From positions 49,360,152 through 49,424,151 of the forward strand of contig NC_084763.1 of the NCBI RefSeq assembly GCF_028858725.1: a DNA stretch of 64,000 nt, written 5' to 3'. Origin of the DNA: Colius striatus (taxonomy: Eukaryota; Chordata; Aves; Coliiformes; Coliidae). The position numbers were made by a program, and so were the translations under genes. Position 1 is the stretch's first letter. Each line of letters begins with the position of its first letter. The notes under the pieces were generated by a model. It saw only the letters and a program-made list of their open reading frames with translations, was not told the DNA's origin and made no database searches. Below are positions 46,801 to 58,275 of the stretch, piece by piece.

Positions 46801-49800
46801 CATGATGAAGGAGAGTGACTTCCTGCACTAATGTCCTAGGGGAGCACTTGGGCAGCACTGAGCCAGAATCAGCAGCGGGTGTCCCTGCATGCCTGGTGTG
46901 CTGGCACACCCGGGCACAGGAGGGATCACCCAGCAAACCCCCCAGGAGCAGGTCAAGTGCCACTTTTTATGCATGCCTCAAGACCTCTTGTTAGGACATA
47001 TGGTACATGAAGTCAGCATGGAAGGAGGGCTTGCTGGAGGTGATCAGCTATAAAGACCTTTTATCCCTCAACTACCTGGGGAAAGGAGGAAAATTCTGGA
47101 TTTAGGCAAGGAAATGAGATGCTCCTTGCAAATCTCAGCTCTTGTAAGCTGGAGTTTGCCTACTCTCAGGCTTTAATGTTTTGCATGCCCAACCATCATA
47201 TTTCAGTAGTACTGTTCCAGATTTTGCAATAGTGATGATTATAAGGCTTCCTTGTGCCTTTTTAATCAGAAAAGGTTTTGATTATATTTAGGAAGTAGTT
47301 TTAGTGAACTGGATAGTGCCACTATATGAAAAGTCATCATAGTGGAGTCAGTTAGCAATAGAAGCCATGAAAACAGATCTCCTCCAATATGGTGTTGTTG
47401 GTTTTGTATTTGCAAATGTTGTCTTAGGCAGCATCACCTCTGCCCATGAAAGATTATGAAGTGAGGCAGAGGTTAGACACCAGAGAAACATGTCCAGCTC
47501 TTCAGTACCAGCCTGTTGAAGATGACTCATCTTTGTAACACTCCCTCCTGGGTGCTCCTCTCCCAAGTCCTGTGAGGATGTGACTGTCTAGATGAAATCA
47601 GGCACTCACAGGGACATCACATTTCCAGACCAGAGTTCTGAAAACGAGAGCATCTAGCTGGGTGCATAAGATTGCATGCACAATTTCAAGTTGAATTTAT
47701 AAGCTCTGCCTGCACCCTCACCTCTACCTGGTGTCTCAAAACAATGAACCTCTCTCTCTTCCTCTGCTTGCTTATCTCACCTCCCTTCCCAGTCTTGCAA
47801 GGTCTCAGGAATGTCTTAGAATTTCTGTCTCCTCACGACACAGTGTTGTTTACTCCCTGTCCCTGCAGCTCTCACAGGTTATTCCTACTGCCTAGGAGAA
47901 ACTACACAAGGAACTCTGGTTTTCCTCATCCAGGCAACTTTTGATGTACTGTGGAGCACTGTCCACATATGCCTCCCTCCTGCCTGACTCCATTCTCTTC
48001 ACTAAGGCCCCTGGGAGAGGGACTACCAGGACCTCAGTGCCTTTCTGAGCAGAAATTGCACATAAGCACTAGTGCTGCGATGAGAGGGTTTCTCTCCTGT
48101 CTCCTGCCAGCCTCTGTGAGGGAAGGCTTTGCTGGGAGAGAAGCCAGGCAGAAGGCCTTGAAAATTCAAGCCTTTAGCAAAGGACAGTACTTGGCATAGC
48201 TGCACCATTACTAAAAATTGCAGAAGAGCAGAGGTGGCCTGTACACTGTGCTCTCCCTCAGCCAGCATGCTGACAGTGCTGGGCTGGCTCAGATGGCAGC
48301 TACTTTGGGAAGCCAGCTGCTGTGGGAACAAATCCTGTGTCACCTCTCAGCTGGTGCTGAGCAGGGCAACCAGTGTGTTTCCTGCAGGAGCACTGGCACA
48401 TTACTGTAATACTGACTGGAAAAATTAAAGTCCCTCCACCCTTGTCTCCTCTCAAGACATGAGACAGTAAATTCAAAGCTATTCCACTGCCAGCTCAGTC
48501 AGTTGAGTCAAAGACATAGGGTGATGCATGCAACAAAAGGGCACGAGGGATGCAGAAGCTGATCAGAGACACAAGATGTAGTCTGACTATTAAATTGCCT
48601 TGTGCATTTATCTATGGCATACACACAGGTTTCTCTTCTCTTTGAAACTGGACTCTATCAGGCTTTTATCTAGCACATGCCTCCTCGCTCTCTGCACCTT
48701 GCTGAGGAGGCTGATGTTTCTGAGTTTAAATCCTTCCTCTAAGTAAAGGAACAATCTGGTTTGTGCCACCCCGCCCTCAGATGCACTGAGACACTTGCAA
48801 CTTTACCAGTCTGATGCTTTCATGCCCCTTGTCTTGCATCTGCCCAAGATCCATACAGCTATCTACTCAGCAAAGCAGGAAAGCTACCTATATTCTGCAA
48901 GCCTGCTCCTGCCCAGCCCCAACCATAGCAGCTGAACTGCCTCCTATCACTCAGACACTTGAGCTCCATATAATTATCTCCCCCTCTTCCAGCAGTAGTG
49001 TAGTCCCAGGCATGCACTTCAGAAACCCTACCTGGAGCACTTCTGTCCAGTATCTGCTGGAACAGACATATCCACATATATTTAATGAGCTATGCCATTT
49101 CTAGTGACGAGCTTTGCATAGCTTCCCATCCCAGGGTGGTACACTCAGGATTATTCACACCCTCCACAACTCCCACGGAGCTGACTCTGGGTGTCACGTC
49201 ATCAAGTGTATGGGCACGCTGCCAGGGACAGAATATCTTCCTGCATTTGTCTCCATCAGAGAATGGTTTCTCAGCCATGTGCACTGGAGCTTGTTCCTTT
49301 GCTGCTGAGAGCCAAGTATGGTCTAATGTTTGTTTATTTATGCCTGAAGCTTGTCTCACCTTTCAGAGGGTGTGGGAAGGAAGGGCTTATGTGTCCACAG
49401 GCCCCATGCCAGGCAGAGCTCACAGCCTGCCTCAGTCCCAGGGAAGAAATCCATGTCCCCTGGGACTGTGGGAGGGAATGCAGCTCCGTCTGCTTTGGGC
49501 TGGGCATTTCAGGAGAAGCATTGCTCTCTGTCTTGCATCTTCCTTTGCTGTGGTTCCCCAGTCTTTGAGGTGCTTTCCACAGTGAGCTTTTGTAGAGTCC
49601 CTGCAGGGCTGGTAGAGATGTCCCAGGGATCAGTCTTTGCATTAGGCTGGCTCAGACAGAGGGGAAAGCTCCAGCATGGGGCAAGATAAACAGAGCAGAT
49701 GCATGAAGTCGAGAGGAAATCATTCAGAAATCTTAAAACTGAAACAAATAGCTATCATCTTGTCTAACTTTTTCCATTAGACAAGCTAAAGGATTCCTTG

Positions 49801-52800
49801 CAAAAGCTCCCCCAGTTCCTCTGACCTGCCCTGCTCCCTGGAGCAGGAGGGATGGACAGCACTGGATGAAGTACTCCAGAAATATGAGGAGAGCTGAGTG
49901 CCACAGCTGAGTGACAGCCAGATGAGAAAAGTGGCCTCAGGGACATGAGCTGGGTGGATTTCAGCTGCAAGCAGAGGAGTGCAGCAGGATGGCTGAGCAG
50001 GGCTGGGCAGCCTGGGCACTGCAGGTATCCCTGCACTAGGCAACCGCTGCAGAGAAGCCTCTCCTGACTCTGTTAGTGGCAGTAGGAAGTGCTATATCAG
50101 AACGACAGAGGAGCTGGCTACTGTCTCTGGTGCATCCAATGCCTTCTGCATGGTGGTAACCACCCTAGGAGTCACATTCCTGCCTATCCCTTTGTCTGTC
50201 TCATTTGGTGTCTTCATGCATTCGCAATTCCAGATCTGCTCTGCTTTTAATCTTCTCCTGAACAGACCAGCAAGCCCTAGGTTTCTCTCCCTCCTAGGCT
50301 TCCCCAGTGTTTTTGGTGCCCTCTCAGCAGCTGGAAGGGTGCTGTGTGTGCCTGTTGCCAGATGAAGTACCCCTGGAACATCCATGCACACAGAGGCATT
50401 GGTATTCCTGTGCCCACCTTCCCCAGCCTCCAACTCTCAACTCACGTGAAGGCAGGGAAAAGGAAGCGAGTCCCTGATGGTGGGCTGCTTCCATTTTGCA
50501 CCTCCTCAACAAATTTACTGGAAAAGTCCACCTCAGGCTTCTGTCTCCTTAGGCACAAGATCAGTGTGGAGATGAGCTGGCAGTGGGGAAAGTTCACCTT
50601 AAAAATCATTTTCAGACTTTACCTGAATGTAGAAAAAAGCTCTTTTTCTGTTACAGTTTCAGGTGCTTTTCTGTATTCTGGTAAGTCTAGGCTAGTTTTA
50701 TTTTCACCCCTTCTAGATTGGGGATTTCCTGAGAGCTTAAAGGAGGAGGGTGTCTGGAGACAGATTCTAAAAAGGAGATAGGAACTCAAGTCCAGTACCT
50801 GATCAGCTGATGCCAGCCCTTGATCACATCTAAAGGCTCTCTCTTTATTTTTTGCTTTATGCCCAGACTTCCCTAGAAACTGGAGGAAAACTAGAACTAA
50901 GGAGAAACTAAGAGGATGTAGCAAAAATACTGTCAGGAAAAATGTCTGTACAATCATACTGGTTTTTGCAACACTGGGCACTGCTGCATCACACAGCAGA
51001 CCTTGCACAAAAGAGGAAGAATTCTTGTGGTGAGTTCTTTCTCCAGTTCACTTAACCCATGCTTTGCTATTTGTTTTAATGTCTTTTGACTGATTGGGCT
51101 TGCCTCACGACAGCTCTCACTTTCCCCTTGTAGTCTGAGATGTCCAAGGCACAGCCTTGGGTGCTTAGTCCTTTTTCCAAGGCACTCTAGGCTCTTGCTT
51201 ACACTCAAACTCCTTACTTATATATTAATTCATCCCACTAAGCATGGAGTCTTTCCACACCTTCTTCTTTCCCCTGAAGGGTATTTCTCCAAGCAGCTTC
51301 AGCATCTTCTGTTTGGTGGAAGTTTGGATAAATGTATAGCCTTGTCAACAACTAGAACTGGATAGGGCATTGGCCTGCCAGCCCACAGCCCATTCCCTGC
51401 TCCTTGGGGTACCAAGAGCTTTGTGTTTTTCCTCTCTGATGTGGCTTGTGTCATATAGTGCAAACAGAGGTCTCTCCAGCATATGACAGCTGCCCATCCA
51501 CCAATGTGCTGTGGTGGCACATGCTGACCCTGCACCTTGACACATCAAGTCCATGATGGAAAAACCTGTTGGCCTTCAAAACCATCCCTGTTACTGCCTC
51601 TCTGGAGAGCTTTATTACAGTGCAAATTTGACCTTAAGGAATTTATAACAGATTCCTAACACTCCCCTGATCACACTTCTTTATGGCCAGTTCAACAAAC
51701 CAATTTTTAAACACATCAAAATCGTTTTCTTGCCCATTCCCAAAGTGAGGAAAACTTTCCATCTCCTCTCCTGGTACTATCTCTTCTCTGCTTGTTACTG
51801 ACTCTACATCTCACTTGACATTCCTGCTGCTATTGTCTCTGTACTAACTGACTTTATGTCTTTCACTGAAAGATCAGGATACTCTTGCATTTTATAAGCT
51901 GGGCTGCCTGCATTTATGTATAATCCTCTAGATTTCCTGGTTTTGTTTGTTCTTTCTTTTTGTTTGACATCATCCTATTTCTTAGTGGAAATTGTCACAG
52001 TTCTCTCATTTACTGCAATGTTTCCTTAATAACTGTTCTTATCAGCACGACTACTTCCTCTCTCCTTGAACATTCTCCTGCCCTCTAGACTTCTTGTATC
52101 TCCTACTCCATCTTAATTTTCTCTTCCTGTCTAGTAAGATTAGGCACAGCAAACAAAGTTTTTTCGGCAGCTGAAACTTGGAGCTGAATGGGAAGTTGCT
52201 CTGATGATAGATCACAGGCTGCAAAAACAATTCCCTGATCCAGATCTAAATTTCAAAGGTTTCCTTTTTGAAAAAAACAAACCCCTTGAAGTATCCACTA
52301 AGATCAGCAAGGATCAGGCCTGACCCTCCCCAAGGTTAGTCTTTCAGCTACATAGATGTCATGCTGTGAATGTTTCCCTGGGGTCTGACATCCCCAGATT
52401 GTCCTTATAGCATAGATATAGTTTGGTCTAACAAAGAAAATTCCATAGACTTTCACTGCTCCCAGCTGTTCTTTGTGGTTTGAAATCTCCATTTGGTGTC
52501 ATTGCTCTTGGCAAGTATGTTTGCTCTGCAGACAAACTTGTCATCCTCCCTCATAAGAAACACACAGGTAGGTAAACAGATCTGAATGTCATCTCTCCAT
52601 GCTGACCTCTTCCTTCTTTTTTGGTTTCTAGGTCCATCCCACGTTCATGGCAGCATTGCACACAGTGCTGATTAAAAGCAACAACAAAAATCAGAGCCCC
52701 TCTCTTGGCCTTTATTCCAACACTTCTCGTGATAGCTGAGTGACTGAAGAAATCAGTAGCTGTAGTAAGACCTGGTCTTCCTCCCCGTGCATTCTTGTTT

Positions 52801-54686
52801 TGTAGTAGGAGAACAGCTGGGAATCACAGGGGAGCTGCTGAAGCACTCTGTGCCTTGGGTTGAGGGACTCAAGCATCATTCTCAGCTCTGCCACTGCCTT
52901 TCTAGGTGCCTAACACCAAATCTGTACAGAAGAGGCACTACAGAAAAGAGGCAGTTACTACCTATAGCAAAACATGTCCACTTGCTGAAGCAAAATGTGA
53001 AGAAATATTATCCACTTTAAGAAACAAGACAGTTGGGCTCTACCTTAGAAACAGAGCATAAGCCTCATGTTCAGAAAATCTGTTGTTTCTCAGCTCTTTC
53101 TTGGGCAAAATGAAAACTTTGCACTTATTTTGTGACCTTCAGGCAGGAATTCTGAATGAATAGCAAAACGTTATTACTCATAAACGTTTTCTGCCAGGCA
53201 AAACTGGAACTGCACTGTGGATACTGATACCAAGTGGGTATTTCAGAGGGAGGAGAAAGTGTGTGGCTGCTTCACCGAGATGTGCAAGTGACAACGTTTG
53301 GGTTTCCTTTAGCTAAGCAAAAATAAAATTATCTCGTAATGCCCCTGTTTTGTTTCCAAAACCTCCTGACTTTGTTTGAACCTAAAATACCCTGAGAACA
53401 GCTTTTCTTGCTGTTTTTCACTTCTGCTTTTGGTGGTAACTGGAAACCAGAAGCTCCAGCACACATGAAAACGGTGGTGACGCAAGAAAGAAAATTACAT
53501 TTACTCCTTTGAACTACCAATAGAGCAAAAAAGTTAGAACTTCCCAGAGGTGTCTGAGCTTTCGGTGGAGACTAAAGCAAGGAGGCTGATCCACCTGCAG
53601 TTAGTGCCAGGGCGTGGGCTGAGGGCCAGGTTATCTGCCTCCAGCCTGGCTGGGTACTGCTCATCCAGATGCATGGATTAAATATGAGACCCTGATATTG
53701 ATTACAAATGGCCAAAACACAGCACTGGGGCTTGTGGGAATTTCCTTGTCCCTTTTTTTCTAGGTAAATATGTCCTTCAGGGAGGAATATCCAGGGAAAT
53801 TCCCCCACCAGGACCTTGTCTTGGCACTGAGATGAGGCTACTTGATCCTAAGCTCTTTGTCTTGGCAGAAAACTGCTTTCTAACTCAGAGTCCAGGGCTA
53901 GGCACGTGTTTGTGAGTGGTTTCCACTCATAGGAGAAGCAGTTGGCATGATCCCAACCTTCCCTTAGACAACCATCTACAACTCTAGGGAGTTCCTGGCA
54001 GCATCCTTGGCCCTGGCAGGAATGTATCCCAGACAGTAAGTGAATTTTCAGTGCACTAGCCCCTGGCTTTCCAAGTAGATCTCTGCCCCTGCAGCCACAT
54101 CAGGTCTGTCCCAAATACTTCACCCTCTTTCTCCTTGATGATCCTCCCAACAATAGCTCCTCTCCCACATCTGACCATCCTACTACCTGGCTCCTCCCAC
54201 TCTTCCTCTTGGGTTGCTCCTGCCTTTGGCTTCTGTTAGTAGTTTAAGAGGTGTGTTGGGAAGGATACAACATGATTTCATTCTCTTTCCATAACATCAC
54301 CTTAGAAACACAGAAATGTGCTTTAAATGCCTTCTGTGATGTTCCAGAATTTCCAGCACTTAAGTCTGTCACAGTTAGATGCTTGGTGTGTGATAACACA
54401 CTTGGATTGCCAAGAGAAATGAGAACCAGGACCAGAAAACCCCATAAAATTCTCTCAAACACTCTGAGGGTGTGTTTTCTGAAAGACAACTGGTTTAGAA
54501 ACAATGATGGAGGGTAGTGGGAGCAAGTTATTTGACTTCCCACTTCTGTGGAAAAGCAGAACAACTAGTGGAACTGTCACCTGTGAGCACCAGCCTCAGC
54601 AAAGCCATGCTGATACCAACCTGGTAAAAATGGCACGTGCCAGGTTGTCTGCCCTGGCATGGCAGATACCAATGCATTTCCCTGCT
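43854..54686. other. Long intergenic stretch, no gene recognised
   Basis: About 10.8 kb without CR1, recognisable exons or RNA genes. Overlapping open frames of up to 166 codons (such as 49085-49585) occur in moderately GC-rich sequence but show no domain or splice context. Two kappaB consensus sites lie at 53736 and 53794. Confidence 0.5.
53736..53803 (+). promoter_or_regulatory. Pair of kappaB consensus sites
   Basis: GGGAATTTCC at 53736-53745 and GGGAAATTCC at 53794-53803 both fit GGGRNNYYCC and are close to ideal Rel dimer sites. They are 48 bp apart and about 12.7 kb beyond the likely MAP3K8 3' end. About fifteen matches are expected by chance in a window of this size, so enhancer function is only a suggestion. 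Confidence 0.3.
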
Positions 54687-55128
54687 GCTCTAGTTTCAGC
54701 TGGGACACAGTTGATTTCTTCCTCGTAGCTGGTATGAGATGTGTTTTGCATTTAATGTGAGAATAATGTTGATAACACCCTGACGTTTCCAGATGTTGCT
54801 AAGTTGTGTTTATGTTGCTGAGCATTTCTTTATCTTTTCATGCCCTGCCAGCAAGAAGGCTGGAGGGGTAAAGAAGTTGGAAGCCAAGACAGCTGCCCCA
54901 AACTGGCCAAAGGAATATTCCATATCATATGAAGTCATGGCCAGTATATAAACTGGGGAGAGCTGGCCAGGAGGGGCAGATCACTGCTCAGGGACTAGCT
55001 GGGCATTGAGCAGTGGGCAATGGGCAATTGCACTGTTCATCTCTTGTCTTTCTTGGGTTTTACTTCATTCTCTTGCTATCTTTCTTTTCATTAATATTAT
55101 TATTACTATTATTCTTTTTTTTTTTCCT
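54687..55128 (+). mobile_element. Truncated avian endogenous retrovirus LTR
   Basis: The sequence opens 'ctctagtttcagctgggaca', continues with 'gagaataatgttgataacac', 'caaactggccaaaggaatat' and 'catatgaagtcatggccagt', then a TATA box TATATAAA at 54945-54952, and reaches a TTATTATTATT tract and T-run. This order matches a U3-R pattern I recognise from LTRs common in songbird genomes. The distal U5 end is missing, and no gag, pol or env remnant lies beside it, so it is a decayed solo LTR. The family name is uncertain. Confidence 0.75.
54945..54952 (+). promoter_or_regulatory. LTR TATA box
   Basis: TATATAAA about 258 bp into the LTR, at the position expected for the U3 promoter. Any present activity is unknown. 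Confidence 0.6.
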
Positions 55129-57820
55129 GAAAATGACACAACCACATGGAAAGGGTGGTTCAGCAGCTGGGATGGGGGTGCAGCACTGGTGCAGCTCCCT
55201 TCCCTGCTGCAGATTGCCAGGGCACTGGCACTGGTGCCTCAGTGCCCATCTGCACTTCCCTGCTTACAAAGCCATCGAGAATATTGAAACCTGGAAGTCT
55301 GTGCAGACAGATCCTCTGCCTTCTCACTGGGGGTTAGTAATTAGAAACAAAAAGACTCTCCTCTGGACCATGGCCTCTTCTATCTGTTTCACAGGGTCCA
55401 ATTTCATCCAGATCCTCAGTGTGTGATGTGGAGCTGCATGCTATATAAAAAAAGACATGACATTTAGAAGGTGGTATGAGAATGTGAAGCTCAGAGCAAA
55501 GTGCTTTTGCCCTTGGTTTCACCCTGGCACTGGGAGGACTGATTTTCATGCTGCAGAGAGGCCACCAAACCCTGCCTGTGCCTATATTCATCCTTGACTC
55601 CAAGGAGGAGACCTGCCCTTAGTGGGGTGTGTTGTTTCATGAGTCATTGGGGAAATCTTGGGCACAGGCACATGTCAAGGCCATCAAAATACGTCTCTGC
55701 AAGCCCATGAAGATGATATTCAAGATGGTGTGCTATGGGAAATGGAGGAGCAGGGGACAAGTTTCAATGCCCCAACAGTTCCTGCTGCCTCTGCTGTGAG
55801 GCAGAGGAATGCCATCCCTTTTGGGATGTCATCTCTACTTCCCTAGCAGAGCACAGCAAGCAGCAGCAGCAGAGCAGAGAACAAACAGATATCTTGGCCT
55901 TCAAAGCATCAGCAAGACTCCAAAGTAGTTCCAATTATTAACCCTTTTGAGACTTTACAATTTTGCATCACGGGCCAAAAAACATTAACAATTTGCTCAA
56001 TCCTTTTTTAAATCTAGCAGGAGCTGAAACTCTGTGTAAGTTGCCTGACAACAATGAATCATAGGGGTCATTTATACAGAAAAACAAGTTAATCATGTTT
56101 GCAGCATATAACAAGGAGATACACCTCCCACAGCTTCCCCAGGGAGTAGTTCAACACCCAGAATGGAAAAAGACTTCTTTGGAGAAGGCTTTTATTATAC
56201 ATAAAGTTGAATTTCATTTTTTACCTCTTTTGTGGGTTTTTTTTCCTGCCACTTTTTGCATGGAATAAATGAAACCAAAGCCTGAGCTCAGGATGAAGAT
56301 ATGCTGGGGCAGAGCTGTGGGAATGGCTGACTGGTGAGAAGGCAGAGCGTTGTGAGTGAGCCCACACACTTTTATTCCCAAGTGATGTGGCAAATGCCAC
56401 TCTGGGCACCTCACTGTTATTATTGTGGTCTGTTGACCAAGCCCAGGTTACTAAGCCACACTCAGGAGCTGCAGCTAGTGCAATGGAACATGATTATTTG
56501 CATTGCCTGCTAACAGAGGCCACTCAGCTGCTCAACTGCCCAGCATGCTGGATTCTTGCTTTGAAACAAAGTAAGTGTAGCATACACTTGCACACACTGC
56601 CTCTCACTTACACATTGCCTCTCTAGGAGGGAAAGAGAGTGATGATTAGAGATGAAGAGGCCCATCAGCAGCCTAAGCTGTAGTTTCTGCCCCATAGGGT
56701 TATGCACAGGCAGGGGAAGTTACATTATCATTCTGGCACCATGCAGGGCAGTACTAGCACAGTATATAAGCTCTTTCCTGCTCCCTCTGACTGATGTTTT
56801 TGCAGATTGAGTGGACTCCAGGAACAATGCTATCAAAGTTCGAGCGATTTGGAGTAGTTAAAGCCTGAATCCCATCCCTTAGCCTTGAGCAAATCCTAAG
56901 GAGGCTCCAGCTCTGTTTGAAAACTTCTATCGCCATCTAGTGATGTCCCTGCCAGAGACACACACTCTGGACCTGCAAGGCTGATACCAGCCAGTCTCAT
57001 CCCCTGGAGCCCAGAAGGGGAGAGGGGAAAAGAGAAACCAGCTGAAAGCATGGCTGTTGCCACTGCTTTCCCTCAAGGGGCTGGCAGTTTGGGTTTGCTT
57101 TGCACCAGCTCCCTCCTTTCCTCTGGGAACACCAAGTGTCCAAAATGAGTCTGAGGCTGCAGAGCTGGCTGGGGGGGCCCAGGGGTTAGGTGCTATGGGT
57201 GGGTACAGTGCCTGGGCCCTGTAGATGCCACCTTATCACTCCCTCCATCAGCTGCCATGGCCTCCAAAGCCAGGAAACATTAGCCAGTGTTCACCTACCA
57301 AGTGATAGGATGCTCAGTTTAAATACACAAACACAATGTGATCTTCTGTGTGCTTCACAGGCTAAGTTAGGAATTTAAATGCCCTGGTAATTTGGTGCTA
57401 CAAACATTTGATGGGCAATCCAGCTTTACTGTCATAAAACATAGGACAAGCCTTGAAAGTCATTAGATGCAAAAACTAATGTGATACAGAGAAGAAGCAT
57501 GAGCTACAGAGCACATAAATGTCTTCTGTGCAAAAATAAAGCCACTAAGCTATTCATTAGGAAAAGGCAAGCATTTGTCAAGTCACCAGTGATGTAAATT
57601 TAGTTCACTGTAGGTGAACTGTCTTAAACAGGATCTTTTAACAGGTGATCCAATAGATTTGTGCAGCAGGAGGATCCAGACTCACAAGATGAAAAACAAA
57701 ATACATACACAAAGATGTGAAATGACATCATTGCCAGCTCATTGGCTCTGTCCTTCCACCCAGCTGTGCAGCAGCCACAGGCTGCCACCTCCCCTGGGAA
57801 ATTCTGGGAGTTCCCTAGAG
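55129..57820. other. Intergenic DNA between LTR and CR1
   Basis: No gene is recognised. A CTCF-like core CGCCATCTAGTGATG lies at 56931-56945 and an isolated TATATAAG near 56763. Open frames are short and without family resemblance. Confidence 0.5.
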
Positions 57821-58275
57821 GGAACTTCTAGAGAGAGTCCAGCAGAGGGCTACCAAAATGATCAGGGGACTGGGGCATCTCTCTGATGAGGAAAGGCTGC
57901 AGGACCTGAGGTTGTTTAGCCTAGAAAAGACTGAGAGGAGACCTCATTAATACCTTTAAGTACATAAAGAGTGAATGTCAGGAGAATGAAGTGACACTTT
58001 TTTCTGTCATCTCCAGTGATAGGACTAAAGGTGATGGACATGAGCTGGAACACAAGAAGTTCCACTTAAACACAAGGAAAAACTTTCCTGTTCTGATGAG
58101 GGAGCCCTGGCACAGGCTGCCCAGGGAGATTGTGGAGTTTTCCTCTCTGCAGGTTTTAAAACCTGTTTGGAAGTGTTTCTGAGTGATCTGATCAAGGTGA
58201 ACTTGCTTTAGCAGAGAGTTGGGCTGGATGATGTCTGAAGGTTCCTTTCAACCCGGGCCGTTCTGTGGTTCTGCA
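57821..58275 (+). mobile_element. CR1 LINE 3' end
   Basis: Begins near 'gggaacttctagagagagtc' (end of ORF2), then 'gaggaaaggctgcaggacct', 'gagctggaacacaagaagtt', 'tggcacaggctgcccaggga' and 'gttgggctggatgatgtctg', ending 'gttctgtggttctg'. The reading frame is broken after about 40 codons. Confidence 0.93.

Noticed and set aside
49085-49585. 166-codon open frame in the gene-poor stretch
   Set aside because: The peptide is Ser/Cys/Leu-rich without a domain, overlaps several equally open frames on both strands, and has no promoter or splice context.
56763-56770. TATATAAG as a gene promoter
   Set aside because: No initiator, CpG island, downstream exon or reading frame accompanies it; the motif is expected by chance.
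56931-56945. CGCCATCTAGTGATG as a second CTCF site
   Set aside because: It resembles the reverse-type CTCF core but misses conserved positions; too weak to list as a feature.
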